Position numbers and translations under genes: made by a program. A stretch of DNA of 64,000 bases, taken from positions 98,557 through 162,556 of the forward strand of contig CAYQBN010000005.1 of assembly GCA_964415795.1 (NCBI GenBank). The letters run 5' to 3'. Each line of letters begins with the position of its first letter. Within the stretch, counting starts at the first letter, position 1. The stretch comes from CALITV01 sp964415795. GTDB lineage: Bacteria; UBP6; UBA1177; JAKLFG01. Positions 1-9,104 of this stretch are shown one piece after another. The notes below the pieces were generated by a model. It had not been told where the DNA came from, made no database searches, and worked only from the letters and a program-made list of their open reading frames with translations.

Positions 1-3000
1 ACATCCTGCGCGAAAAAACGGAGCGTATAGAGAGTATTGAGCGTGCCGCCGGTAAAAGAGAACGACACGGCGAAGTACTTTTCTTCCCCATTTTCGATGT
101 AGGTCGGCGTTTTACCTTCCGATCCGCCATCACCACAGTACTGCCAATCGGTCGTCGCCGAACTTTTCCACTGACAATACACCCGTGGTACCAACCCTTG
201 GGAACTTGAAAACCTTTCCTGACTGTTGTCGGTTACTTTGAGGTTCACGGTAAGCGGTGTGGTGGTCAGAACACCATGGGAAGGAATCTCCGGCGAAGTG
301 CTCACCAGTGTTACCGTGGGTATCGTCACATCGTGAAACCAACGAAAGATTTCTGTGGAAACATTACCGGCACGGTCGTGGCATTCGGCGGTCACCTCGT
401 TGAATTCATCACCGCGGAAGTGACCTCCGTTAAGACCTTGGAGCCACAGTTCAAGCCTTCCGGTATCCTGCCCCGCGCTGTTTTTCTTTACTGAGGCAGG
501 AGAAATGTCGAACACATTCGTGTCGTTCATACGATAGACACAATAGTCGAGGATATCGTCCTGCGCTTCGAAAATCACCGTCGTGTTTGATGGCTCGTTG
601 AACGGATTCCACGGAAGTGATTTAGAGGAGGTAGTTCTAGAAAAAACGGGGACAACCGTATCGAGGGTAAAAGTTCGTCGATACTCGACACTCTTGTTGC
701 CGGCGATATCGGTGGCAGAGAGAATGAAGGTGTAGGTCCCGTCATCCGCTCCGCCCACTTCAAAAGGGCACGATACCGGGAGAACGCCGCTTCCACTGTA
801 GGAAAGATCGCCGCTACACGAGGTCGGCGCAGTATCTTTGAGAAGGTCGTACCGCACCGTTGCCGCCTCGCTCAGCGAGACCAAGAGTGTAAGGCTGCTC
901 AGATTCACGAAGACCCCCTCCTGTTCAATCGGTGTCCCGGCAAAGGGATCGCTGAGAAAAAGAGGAGAGGTGCAGTCGATGCGGAGTGTCTTTTCTACTT
1001 CCGGTGCTTGGTTTCCCGCCTCGTCTTCAGCACGGAAAGTCACCACATGAATGCCTTCTTTGGCTCCCGTTAAACAATCAAGAGAATAGTTCCTTGTGCC
1101 AGCTGCTCCTTCTGTAATTATGACATCCGTGCCAACTTCGTCGGTAATCCATACCCGTCTCATATTCGTGTCAGTCGCGGTGTAAGTAAAAGTGAATGCA
1201 TTAACCGGTTCTGTTGGCACATCTCCAACCGTCAGCACCGGCGGCACGGTGTCCACATAGATGTCGAAGGTCTGCTTTACGCTCTCGTTCCCTACTTCGT
1301 CAACCACCCATGCCGTCACCGTGGTCTTCGTTTGCAACAGGTTGCTCTTGTCGCTTTCGCCGAGATCGGTAAGATACTCCGTTGACTCCCACAAACCCAC
1401 CGTCGTCTGGTAACTCGCTTCCTCAACGACCCCTCCGCGGCTCACCGTGTACCGGTAGGTTATCCCGCTCTCCGGCCGGTCGCTCACCCCGCTGAAGAGC
1501 ACCTTGAAGTCGTTCACATTCACCCACTTCGTCGCCGTCGGTATCTCCCGCGGTGTCTCTTCGAGCGTCTCCATCGTTACCGTCGCAACGGGCGGCGTCG
1601 TGTCACGCGTCCGCGTGAAACTCTGAGAGCCCTTGTTCCCCGCTCTGTCCTCCGCCGTGAAGGTCACACTGTAGGTCCCATCCTCCGTAATCTCGCTCAA
1701 CACCACCGTCCCCGAGTCGTTCACCGGTTCGTATGGATAGGTCGTTGGAGCGTCTCCCTGCGGCGTTATCGTGTAGTACTCCTTCGCCAGATATTCGTCG
1801 CTCGCCGTGAAGTCGAAGGTGATGTCACCCTTTACCACCTCGGCCACTGGCGGGGTCACCGTGACGGTAGGCGCTACGGTATCCTTCACGAGTCGCATCG
1901 TCCGTTGACCACGGTTGTTCTGATCGTCGGAGACTTTGAGCGTAATGCTCCGTTCGCCGTCGCTCCCGGTCACCACAAGGCCATTCACACGGTAGAGCGT
2001 TCCCTCCTCACCGAGGTCGCCGAGATCGGCAAGCGGGGTCGTCCCATCGAGCAGTATCTCGAGCATCTCGAGTGTCGCCGTCTCGCCAAGGCTTACCCCG
2101 AAACGAAGGTCGAGAGCGTCGCGCACGAACGGTATCGCGCCGGGATCGCTGTAGGTCGTGAAGGTGTCCTCATCGGGTCGCTTGAAGGCAAGTTCCGTTA
2201 TCTCGGGCGGTTGGGCAACGACTTCCCGGGGCTTTCTGTCGGCGGGGAAGAGTTCCGAGGTGTCCATCGCGCAGTGGTAGATCATCGCCTGAAAATCTTG
2301 ATAGGCGTAACTTGTCTTCTCCTCAATGAACCGTTTGAGCGCCACGGCGTAGTGATACCGGTAGAGATAAGAATCGACCGCGAAACCCTTTATCTTGAGC
2401 GCCTCTTCGTTCTGGTCGTAGCCGTCGAAGAGCGCGCTTGCCTCCACGAGATCGGCAGCGAGCGTATCGAGCACATCGTCCATGAGCACCGCGCCACTCG
2501 AGAGCCCTTGCGCCGCGGCGATGTCGGCGGCGAGTTGTTCGAACGCCGCATTCGCGAGCCAGTGCTGGGTCGCCGCTTCGCCCGGTTCGCCCGCCTGCGG
2601 CCGTCCGTAGGGCTGTATGCCTTCCCCATAGTGCGTCTCGAGAAGAGCGAACGCATCGTCTATCGCTTCATCCTCCGTTCGACCGCCTTTTGCTTTGAGT
2701 CCGAGGTAGATGATCTCGCGTACCGTCGTGAGCGGTGTCACATAGACCTTCGTCGCTGTGTCCGCCTCCACCACGAACCGGCTCCTGAGCGGCGTCGTGA
2801 GTTCGAGCGTCTTCGGATTCCCGTTCGCCTCGGTGAATACCGCCGATTCGTACTCACCGCCCGTCACCTTCACCGTGTACTCGCCCGGCGGCAGATCCCC
2901 CTGCACCGCACCGTTCTCCTCGGTGAGCGTCGCCACCTTCTCGCCGGCGGCATCAGAGATCTCGGCAGACTCGATGCCCGTTACTTTACCCGTCACATAG

Positions 3001-4181
3001 GTGAGGATGGTGACGGGGTTGTGATTCGAAAGGGTTATCTTGACGCTCTTTGTCGCCTGATCGATGCCGTTCGACCCGGTGCAGGTCACCGTATACTGGC
3101 CATCGGCGAGTTCCGTCGCTACCGTATCGAGGGTTGTCTCGAAGATCTCGGCATGCGGATGAGTGTCGGTGAGCGCTACTGCCGCCCCGTCGCTGTCGCT
3201 CATCGTGCAACTCACCGATACGAGGGGGCACGAATCGAGCGTCCGTTGGGCGTGAATCGCGATGGTACCGAAGAGCACCGCATTGTTCTTCGGCTCTTTT
3301 ATCTCTATCGCCGGCGGGTTGCCGACGGTGTCGTAGTCGGGATAGAGCGTCTCGTCGCCCGTTTCGTCGGGAAACGCATCGCCGTCGTTCTCGGTGCCAC
3401 CTTCGAGGAACGCGGCAGGGGTCACCGCAAGGTGGTGCGCCCAGTCGGCAAGGTCGCTCGCCGCGAAGGCATCGGAAACCTCCGCGAGTGCCGCTGGCAC
3501 GAGCGCCCGGAGCACCTGTTCGTCTACGATGAGCGCTGGGCCGAACTTCGCGCCCGCTGAGCCGTTGATGATGTGGTCGTCAGCAAGATCATCGAGCACG
3601 AGGCTCCAGAGTTTCTCGGTCGAAAGCGAGGTCTCGACGCCGATACCGTTGGCCTCTGCGATGTCGCGTGCGACGATCGCGAAAGCCTCCTGCCAAAGGT
3701 AGCGCTTCGTCGCGTCGGTGAGCGTCGTCTCTTCAAGCGCCGCCGAGTCCGCCGAAAGGGAAAGGTACGCACGCACCTCCTCCTCGGCGGTCTCGGTGCC
3801 GTAGGTCGCCGCGAGCGTCGAGACGAAATCGATAAAGACGGTCACCTTCGTCTGATCGGTCACCGTCGTCCGCGCCTCGAGACACCCGTTGAAGGCGACC
3901 GGCTCCCCGGCACCGGCGCTGAAGAACTGCCCGCCGCAGGCCTTCACGCGAAGGTTGCCGACCGCGCTCACCGCACCGAGTGTGAAGAGCCCGTCAGCAT
4001 CGGCCGTTCCCTCGGCGAGCGTCTCGCTGCTGCCCTCCTTCGTCACCGTCACCGTCGCATCCCGGAGGAGAGAACGACCTTCTATCGTCACCGTGAAAGA
4101 GCCGTTCCCCTGCGGACGCTTGCTCTCGCAGGAAACGAGAAACACAAAGAGAACCGCAAGAAGAATACCCAGTTGTTTCAT
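1..4181 (-). CDS. Giant Ig-like-repeat lipoprotein, C terminus beyond window
   Basis: The frame opens at 4181 and stays open to the window edge, so about 1,393 residues are visible and the C terminus is missing. The N terminus is a lipoprotein signal with lipobox LVSC (Cys18). Two modules follow (about residues 25-290 and 330-600), each beginning with a beta-rich carboxypeptidase-regulatory-like stretch and continuing into a helical part. From about residue 760, Ig-like modules of about 100 residues repeat, marked by D-T-x-P-P type starts near residues 762, 859, 975, 1070, 1173 and 1282. This architecture is typical of surface adhesins. It is the last visible gene of the type IV secretion operon, 30 bases after the barrel gene, so it may be presented or exported with that machine; this is inference. 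No enzymatic motif was recognised. Confidence 0.85.
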   Translation of the reverse strand, partial: MKQLGILLAVLFVFLVSCESKRPQGNGSFTVTIEGRSLLRDATVTVTKEGSSETLAEGTADADGLFTLGAVSAVGNLRVKACGGQFFSAGAGEPVAFNGCLEARTTVTDQTKVTVFIDFVSTLAATYGTETAEEEVRAYLSLSADSAALEETTLTDATKRYLWQEAFAIVARDIAEANGIGVETSLSTEKLWSLVLDDLADDHIINGSAGAKFGPALIVDEQVLRALVPAALAEVSDAFAASDLADWAHHLAVTPAAFLEGGTENDGDAFPDETGDETLYPDYDTVGNPPAIEIKEPKNNAVLFGTIAIHAQRTLDSCPLVSVSCTMSDSDGAAVALTDTHPHAEIFETTLDTVATELADGQYTVTCTGSNGIDQATKSVKITLSNHNPVTILTYVTGKVTGIESAEISDAAGEKVATLTEENGAVQGDLPPGEYTVKVTGGEYESAVFTEANGNPKTLELTTPLRSRFVVEADTATKVYVTPLTTVREIIYLGLKAKGGRTEDEAIDDAFALLETHYGEGIQPYGRPQAGEPGEAATQHWLANAAFEQLAADIAAAQGLSSGAVLMDDVLDTLAADLVEASALFDGYDQNEEALKIKGFAVDSYLYRYHYAVALKRFIEEKTSYAYQDFQAMIYHCAMDTSELFPADRKPREVVAQPPEITELAFKRPDEDTFTTYSDPGAIPFVRDALDLRFGVSLGETATLEMLEILLDGTTPLADLGDLGEEGTLYRVNGLVVTGSDGERSITLKVSDDQNNRGQRTMRLVKDTVAPTVTVTPPVAEVVKGDITFDFTASDEYLAKEYYTITPQGDAPTTYPYEPVNDSGTVVLSEITEDGTYSVTFTAEDRAGNKGSQSFTRTRDTTPPVATVTMETLEETPREIPTATKWVNVNDFKVLFSGVSDRPESGITYRYTVSRGGVVEEASYQTTVGLWESTEYLTDLGESDKSNLLQTKTTVTAWVVDEVGNESVKQTFDIYVDTVPPVLTVGDVPTEPVNAFTFTYTATDTNMRRVWITDEVGTDVIITEGAAGTRNYSLDCLTGAKEGIHVVTFRAEDEAGNQAPEVEKTLRIDCTSPLFLSDPFAGTPIEQEGVFVNLSSLTLLVSLSEAATVRYDLLKDTAPTSCSGDLSYSGSGVLPVSCPFEVGGADDGTYTFILSATDIAGNKSVEYRRTFTLDTVVPVFSRTTSSKSLPWNPFNEPSNTTVIFEAQDDILDYCVYRMNDTNVFDISPASVKKNSAGQDTGRLELWLQGLNGGHFRGDEFNEVTAECHDRAGNVSTEIFRWFHDVTIPTVTLVSTSPEIPSHGVLTTTPLTVNLKVTDNSQERFSSSQGLVPRVYCQWKSSATTDWQYCGDGGSEGKTPTYIENGEEKYFAVSFSFTGGTLNTLYTLRFFAQD

Positions 4182-4211
4182 GTCATTACCTCCGTTCCAT
4201 TCTTCGTATGC

Positions 4212-4832
4212 CTACAGAAAGTAGTAACTTTTGAGGAACCAGGTCGCCCCGACGAAGAAGTGGGTGTCGAGGAACATCGTCGCAGGCGACCACGAAAAGG
4301 CCATCTGCACCGAGAGGAGCAGCCACTCCCATACGCGGTACTGAAGGTCGAAACCGGCGGTGAGACACGGCTGGACCCGCGCATAATCGGGCCCATCGAA
4401 GTCCTCCACAACAAGACCGCTCTTCGTGTAGAACGCCCGTTCACGGAAGGTTTCGACGAGCATGCCGCCGGCGGCGAATAGGTGCGGCGAGAAGGGGTAG
4501 CCGGGGTAGAGGTTGTAGCGGGCGACGATCGTGAGGCCGTTCGAGAGGTAGTTGAAGTACTCCTTGCCGGCGACACCGTTGAAGATCTTCTTCGCGTAGA
4601 TGTCGGCGAGGTAGGTGACCCCATACTGGAGCCCGAGATCGAAGTTGTCGGTGAACCCGAAGAACGACGATGCCGCGATATGCCACGAGGCGAGCACGAC
4701 CACGGTACGGTCGTCGGTCTCAAGGGTAAACGGGAAGTAACCGCCGCCACCGAGGTGGAACTGCCACTCGCCTTCCTCGGCGCGTACGATGAGCGTGCCC
4801 AACAAAATAGCCACAACAAAGAGCCGACGCAT
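4212..4832 (-). CDS. Probable outer-membrane beta-barrel protein
   Basis: A 206-residue protein with a signal peptide (charged start, LFVVAILLGTLIVRA, cleavage near residue 18). The rest is rich in alternating hydrophobic and polar residues with many aromatics (for example YLADIY, YFNYLSNGL, FFVGATWFL), ends in Tyr-Phe-Leu and has no long hydrophobic helix, which fits a small outer-membrane barrel. Its start lies two bases from the stop of the VirB9-like gene, so the two are co-transcribed and probably translationally coupled. In this position it could be an outer-membrane component or accessory of the secretion system. No specific family was recognised. Confidence 0.6.
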   Translation of the reverse strand: MRRLFVVAILLGTLIVRAEEGEWQFHLGGGGYFPFTLETDDRTVVVLASWHIAASSFFGFTDNFDLGLQYGVTYLADIYAKKIFNGVAGKEYFNYLSNGLTIVARYNLYPGYPFSPHLFAAGGMLVETFRERAFYTKSGLVVEDFDGPDYARVQPCLTAGFDLQYRVWEWLLLSVQMAFSWSPATMFLDTHFFVGATWFLKSYYFL

Positions 4833-4833
4833 C

Positions 4834-5769
4834 TCAGAACCCCACCGTGAGCCGGATCTTGCGGAGCTTGCCGCTCTCCTCGGTCACCTCGATGACATAC
4901 TGCGGCGTGTAGTCTTTGATGCGGAAGCCCACAGCGCCCTTGAGCACCTCGTCGAACTTGATGCCGTACCTGTCCACCCAGTAAAAGGCATCCATCTCGA
5001 CCTCCGAGCCGCCCTGCAGCGCATAGACCTTTACCTCCTTGAGGTAGAAGTAGTTACGGTAACGGTTCTTGATAAGGAAGTTGATGAGTATCGTCTCGGG
5101 TCCCACCTTGCAGATGCGATCGCTCGAGAGGAAGACGAGTTCCTTCTCCTCGCGGGTCCGGTAGGTGTTGCACATGAAGAACTCGCCGAACTCGCGGGTG
5201 AGCAGTTCGAGTTTTCTCTGCTCGGCCAGTTTGTCTACCTCCGCCATCGCCTTCTTGTGCTCCTCGTGCAGTTTGTTCTTGAGTTCGATGAGGGTATCCT
5301 GCATCGTCCTCTGTTTCGCAGTGAACTCGGGGTAGGTGAAGATGACGCGGTTCGATGCCTTCGCCGGCTCCGAGACGCGGAAGTTGATGATGAAGGTGAT
5401 GCCGACATTGGTCTTAAGTTGCAGGTTGGTGTTGAGTCCCCACATCTCGTTCTCGGCGACCCCTTGGAACGGAAGCGCCCATACCTTGACGGCAAGCGGG
5501 TTCACCTCGACCTCCGCCTTGAGGAGCGCGTGATCGCCGATGACCGGGTCACCGACGAGGGTCACCCCCTCGGGAAATTCGAGCACGAGCACCTCGCCGA
5601 TCGCGATGCCGACCGTTCGGTAGATGACCGTGTCGCTGTTGGTGAGTTCGACGGTAGCCACCTTCTCGGTGATCGGTATGAAGCGTTCGTCGGGTTTTAC
5701 CGCCTTCGGCGCCTCGGCGGCCAAAAGACAAAAGCACCCGAGAGACGCGATAAAGAAGAGCCGTTTCAC
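4834..5769 (-). CDS. VirB9/TrbG-like T4SS outer-complex protein
   Basis: A 311-residue exported protein with a signal peptide ending near AAEA. The N-terminal half (about residues 35-150) has the beta-rich pattern of VirB9/TrbG: a stretch ending in a proline-glycine turn (VLEFPEGVTLVGDP), then TNLQLKTNVGITFIINFRV and a tyrosine-proline exit (FTYPE). A helical insert with coiled-coil character (about residues 155-190) is followed by a C-terminal beta domain. In known systems VirB9 forms the periplasmic/outer-membrane ring with VirB7 and VirB10. It lies 36 bases downstream of the VirB10-like gene, the reverse of the usual 9-then-10 order. No VirB7-like lipoprotein was seen beside it. Assignment rests on pattern and context. 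Confidence 0.6.
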   Translation of the reverse strand: MKRLFFIASLGCFCLLAAEAPKAVKPDERFIPITEKVATVELTNSDTVIYRTVGIAIGEVLVLEFPEGVTLVGDPVIGDHALLKAEVEVNPLAVKVWALPFQGVAENEMWGLNTNLQLKTNVGITFIINFRVSEPAKASNRVIFTYPEFTAKQRTMQDTLIELKNKLHEEHKKAMAEVDKLAEQRKLELLTREFGEFFMCNTYRTREEKELVFLSSDRICKVGPETILINFLIKNRYRNYFYLKEVKVYALQGGSEVEMDAFYWVDRYGIKFDEVLKGAVGFRIKDYTPQYVIEVTEESGKLRKIRLTVGF

Positions 5770-5805
5770 CAGATGCCTCCTTTTTTCGTCATCAGGCCTC
5801 AGACC

Positions 5806-6792
5806 TCACTCGATATACACCGTGAACATCGTGCCGGCGCCGACGCGGTACTCGTAGCGGGCCCGCTCCTGTTCGTTCTTTTCCTTGAGTTCTCCCGCGG
5901 TGCCGCTGATAACGCCGCTCATGGCGCCTCCGGTCGCGGTCGCGGCGAGATTGTCGAGCACGCGCCCCGCCGCGTCGGTGACGCCCGAGGTGAAGGTTAT
6001 CTTCGCGTTGTTCTCTATCTCGATGACCTCCGACGGGATGCCGGGATCCTTCCCGCTGATCGCGTAGCCCTTTATCTCGTACTCGTTCTCGCCGATCCGC
6101 ACCTTGTGGAACTGCACATAGGTCCGCTTGTTCGCAAAACTGCCGGTACCGTAGAGGAGGCTTCCCGCCGGAATACCGGTGACTTCTTGCGTCGTTTCGG
6201 CGACGATCGCGTTCGAGGCCGATGAGCGGATGCTGAACTTGAGCCGCGCCTTGAGCAAGAGATCATGGAACTCCATCGCCTTCTTACGATCGCCTTCTTC
6301 GCGCCCGATCACCCGAACCCCACCCTGCAGGCTATTCTGCGCACTCCCGGCCGAAAAGGGGCGCGGTCGGTAACGGAGAGCGCTCTCGCCGGAAGGAACG
6401 GCACTTCCGTCGTCGGCCGCCGCGGCGGGATTCACCGCACGGTACTGCTCGATGATCTCCTTGTCCTTGAGGTAGTTGAGGCTCCGCGAAGAGACGGTGC
6501 GCGGCCGTTCGACCGACGGTTGAGTCGGCGTCTCGGAAGGGGTTGTTCCCGCGGTCTCGGTCGCCGCCCGTGATGCCGGACGCGTAAGGCCCCGGATCTC
6601 CTGCGGCGTTACGGTGCGAAGTGTCTCGAGCATCTTTTTCGCATCTGCCGACGGTTCCTCGCGTACCTCCGCCGATCCGCCCTCGAAAAACCGGCCTATA
6701 ATGAAAAGGAGCGCCAGAAGCCCTCCGGCGGCGATCGAAAGCCCGATGACCTTCGCCCGTTTTTCATCGGCAGCGGAACGCCTCTCACTCAT
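5806..6792 (-). CDS. VirB10/TraB-like T4SS channel protein
   Basis: A 328-residue bitopic protein: a short charged cytoplasmic N terminus, one membrane helix (about residues 15-34), a Pro/Thr/Ser-rich periplasmic linker, and a C-terminal beta domain. The domain contains the VirB10/TraM-like signature IPAGSLLYGTGSF followed by KRTYVQFHKVRI, and the protein ends in YRVGAGTMFTVYIE, like the end of VirB10 proteins. VirB10 spans from the inner membrane to the outer-membrane ring. The start at 6792 overlaps the preceding VirB8-like gene by eight bases. A longer reading to 7080 would run through that gene and shows low-complexity shadow sequence, so it was rejected. Confidence 0.65.
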   Translation of the reverse strand: MSERRSAADEKRAKVIGLSIAAGGLLALLFIIGRFFEGGSAEVREEPSADAKKMLETLRTVTPQEIRGLTRPASRAATETAGTTPSETPTQPSVERPRTVSSRSLNYLKDKEIIEQYRAVNPAAAADDGSAVPSGESALRYRPRPFSAGSAQNSLQGGVRVIGREEGDRKKAMEFHDLLLKARLKFSIRSSASNAIVAETTQEVTGIPAGSLLYGTGSFANKRTYVQFHKVRIGENEYEIKGYAISGKDPGIPSEVIEIENNAKITFTSGVTDAAGRVLDNLAATATGGAMSGVISGTAGELKEKNEQERARYEYRVGAGTMFTVYIE

Positions 6793-7483
6793 CGGAACCC
6801 TCCGGAAAGACGAGGTTGCGCTTGAGAAGGAACGCGTCGCGCAGTCCCGCATCGTCGAAGAAACGGATCTGGTAGAAATCGACGAGGAGCCCATAGGGCG
6901 TCGCCGCGGTGACGGGCACCGGCAGGAGAGCGGCATGAACATAGGCATAGAGCGTCGAACGCTCGTACGGACGCTGGTCGCCGTCGAAACCGACGGCAGG
7001 CCGGAAAATGAACCGTCCGAGAACCTCGACGGTGACTCGTCCCTCCTCACCGTTCGATATCCGCGCCTTTTCGCGGACAAAGTCGCTCCGTATGTTCTGG
7101 TTCATCCACTTTTCGGCACGCCCGGCATCGGCGCGCTCGGCAAGGAGCACCTGCTGGAGGCGCGGCGTCATCATGCCGTAGGCCTCGGCGATCGCAACCG
7201 CCGCATCGGGACGTTGAGCCGAATAGCGGTCAACGAACTGATCGACAAAGAGGAGTACCTGCGGTCGCGGCAGCGGCACCGGAGCGGCCGCTTCGGACAC
7301 CCCGCAGTACTCGACGACGGCTGCGGGACGCAGGGTGACCGCCCAGAAGGCGCCGCCAAGCACACAAACGACGAGGAAGAGGAGCACCGCTACCCCCCAC
7401 ACGGCACGACGCGCGGCCCGGCGCGCCGCCTCAACCTGCGCAACACTGTAGGCAGCAAAGAACTGCTCACCTTCGCGGCTCAT
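6785..7483 (-). CDS. VirB8-like T4SS inner-membrane protein, second copy
   Basis: A 232-residue protein with a cytoplasmic N terminus, a single membrane helix (about residues 28-50) and a periplasmic domain of about 170 residues, the layout of VirB8/TraE proteins with their NTF2-like fold. The C-terminal part, PYGLLVDFYQIRFFDDAGL, clearly matches PYGFLVHWADVRFFEND in the gene immediately upstream, so the two are tandem paralogues. The start overlaps the upstream stop by four bases (ATGA). VirB8 homologues nucleate assembly in the inner membrane. Similarity to named VirB8 proteins is structural and contextual rather than by a signature motif. Confidence 0.55.
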   Translation of the reverse strand: MSREGEQFFAAYSVAQVEAARRAARRAVWGVAVLLFLVVCVLGGAFWAVTLRPAAVVEYCGVSEAAAPVPLPRPQVLLFVDQFVDRYSAQRPDAAVAIAEAYGMMTPRLQQVLLAERADAGRAEKWMNQNIRSDFVREKARISNGEEGRVTVEVLGRFIFRPAVGFDGDQRPYERSTLYAYVHAALLPVPVTAATPYGLLVDFYQIRFFDDAGLRDAFLLKRNLVFPEGSDE

Positions 7484-8124
7484 CGCACCTCCGCCTTCTC
7501 CAGAAAGATGTTGAGCAACTCGTCATTCTCGAAGAAACGCACATCCGCCCAGTGGACGAGAAATCCGTATGGCACCCGCTCGCTCAGCGGCTCCACAAAG
7601 AGCGTCACCTGAAAAAAGAAGGGGACGCTCACTTCGTGCACATCGGCCGCCTCGAGGCGTGCGCGCGGGGTAAAGAGCACCTCAGCGGTTCCCATGACCT
7701 GCAGGGTTCTTCCCGCCGTCGGCTCTCCCGAACGGGAAAGTCGGTGCACCGTCACCACTGCCCTGAGCGCCTCATCCTCCCACTGCGGCGGCTGCCACGA
7801 GGCCGAGGCGGCGCGGGTAAAGGCGGGAGAGATCATTCTCTCTACCGATGCATCTTCGTCTTTTCGCTCCCGAGCAAAGTAGGCGGTAAAGAAGCGTTCG
7901 AGGAAGAACTTCACCGCCTTGTCATCCCGCGGTGCCTCGGCTGATACCGCCGGGGCGATGTCCACGGCGCCGCTCGCGGCGCACCGCACGATCACCGTCG
8001 AGGGCTGGACGGCGCGATGGACGACGGCGGCGAGAAGCACCACGGCAGTACACGCGAGCACGCCGACCACGCCGAAACCCATGCCAACGGAAAGGCGGTG
8101 TCGCGCCGTAGCCGAGAGCTTCAT
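7480..8124 (-). CDS. VirB8-like T4SS inner-membrane protein, first copy
   Basis: A 214-residue protein with one membrane helix (about residues 13-36) and a periplasmic domain. It shares topology, length and the PYG-L/F-V ... RFF motif near the C terminus with the next gene, so both seem to come from one duplication. Conserved spacing includes an aromatic-rich helix after the membrane segment (KFFLERFFTAYFA) and the beta-strand run preceding the shared motif. The start overlaps the VirB6-like stop by four bases. It may pair with its paralogue in a hetero-oligomeric ring; this is inference. Confidence 0.55.
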   Translation of the reverse strand: MKLSATARHRLSVGMGFGVVGVLACTAVVLLAAVVHRAVQPSTVIVRCAASGAVDIAPAVSAEAPRDDKAVKFFLERFFTAYFARERKDEDASVERMISPAFTRAASASWQPPQWEDEALRAVVTVHRLSRSGEPTAGRTLQVMGTAEVLFTPRARLEAADVHEVSVPFFFQVTLFVEPLSERVPYGFLVHWADVRFFENDELLNIFLEKAEVR

Positions 8125-9104
8125 GCGACACCTCCGCCACGGCTCCCGATCACCGCGCCGATGCGCTGGGAAAGCGCCTGCGCCACCGCCGTGCCCGACT
8201 CGCTCCGCACCACCATCGCGGCGATCGCCGGCGTGAGGGCGCCGAGCGCGATGAGGAAGAGAAAATATCCGATGAGGGGGGCGAGCGTCGTGAGATTCGC
8301 GAGCAGGTTACCGACCAGCGTCTCGTAGTCGCCTTCACGCATGAGCGCTGCAAAGGCATCGAACGCCGGCCGGCTCACCTGCGCGGCCACCCCAAACCCG
8401 ACAGTGTAAATGACCGGCCACACGCTCACCTCGATGACCATCGCCGCGAAGCGCTTCACCGGTTCCCATCCGGCGAACGAAGCGAACGGCACGGCGAAGA
8501 TAAAGCCGAGGAGCGCGAGCTGATGTACGAGCGGCCAGAGGATATCGAGCAAGAGAAACTTCACCGCAAGCGCGAGCACGAGGAGTCCCTTGAACAAAAA
8601 GGCAAAGGCAAGGCCCCAGAGGAATGGCGGCGTGAAGAGCGCCGCTGACGATGCGGTGGATGGTGCTCCGTTTTCACCCGGTAGCGTCGCTTCCTGCGGC
8701 CCGAAGGCAAGACGCATGGTCGCCTCGTCGAACGAAGCGTAGGTCTCGGCCATCGTCGCGGCAGGGCCGGCGGTCGCCGTCACGATGAGCGTTGAGGCTT
8801 CGCTCATCGCGCGACCGCCGTAGGCATAGAGCGCGAAAAGCGCGGCGTAGAGCGCGATGGTGCGAAAGATCGCGGAGAGCGAGGCGTTCCCCAACGTGAT
8901 GCGAACTACCTGCACGACGAGCGTCACGGTGAACGCGGCACCGAGGAAAAGGTTCCCCGCGGTGAGAAGCCACGCGATCTCGGGACGCGCGAGGTTCTGC
9001 TCGAAGGTCGTAAGCGGCGCATAGGGCGTTTGGGCAAGCGCGAAGGGCACCGCGCAGCCGACGATGACGAGCGCGACGACGATACGGAGAGCGGTACTCT
9101 TCAT
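8121..9104 (-). CDS. VirB6/TrbL-like polytopic T4SS protein
   Basis: A 327-residue protein with an N-terminal signal or first membrane segment (ALRIVVALVIVGCAVPFALAQ) followed by about five or six hydrophobic helices, including LAFAFLFKGLLVLALAVKFL and LIGYFLFLIALGALTPAIA. VirB6/TrbL proteins form the polytopic inner-membrane part of the channel, and the position directly after VirB4 supports this. The start at 9104 was chosen because it forms an ATGA overlap with the VirB4 stop; a longer start at 9131 would lie inside virB4. Sequence divergence in this family is high, so topology and operon position carry the call. Confidence 0.6.
   Translation of the reverse strand: MKSTALRIVVALVIVGCAVPFALAQTPYAPLTTFEQNLARPEIAWLLTAGNLFLGAAFTVTLVVQVVRITLGNASLSAIFRTIALYAALFALYAYGGRAMSEASTLIVTATAGPAATMAETYASFDEATMRLAFGPQEATLPGENGAPSTASSAALFTPPFLWGLAFAFLFKGLLVLALAVKFLLLDILWPLVHQLALLGFIFAVPFASFAGWEPVKRFAAMVIEVSVWPVIYTVGFGVAAQVSRPAFDAFAALMREGDYETLVGNLLANLTTLAPLIGYFLFLIALGALTPAIAAMVVRSESGTAVAQALSQRIGAVIGSRGGGVA

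Noticed and set aside
1905..4481. Long plus-strand open frames opposite the giant lipoprotein gene
   Set aside because: They are Arg/Glu/Gly-rich mirror readings of a GC-rich coding strand, without ribosome sites or recognisable domains; the minus-strand frame has signal peptide and domains.
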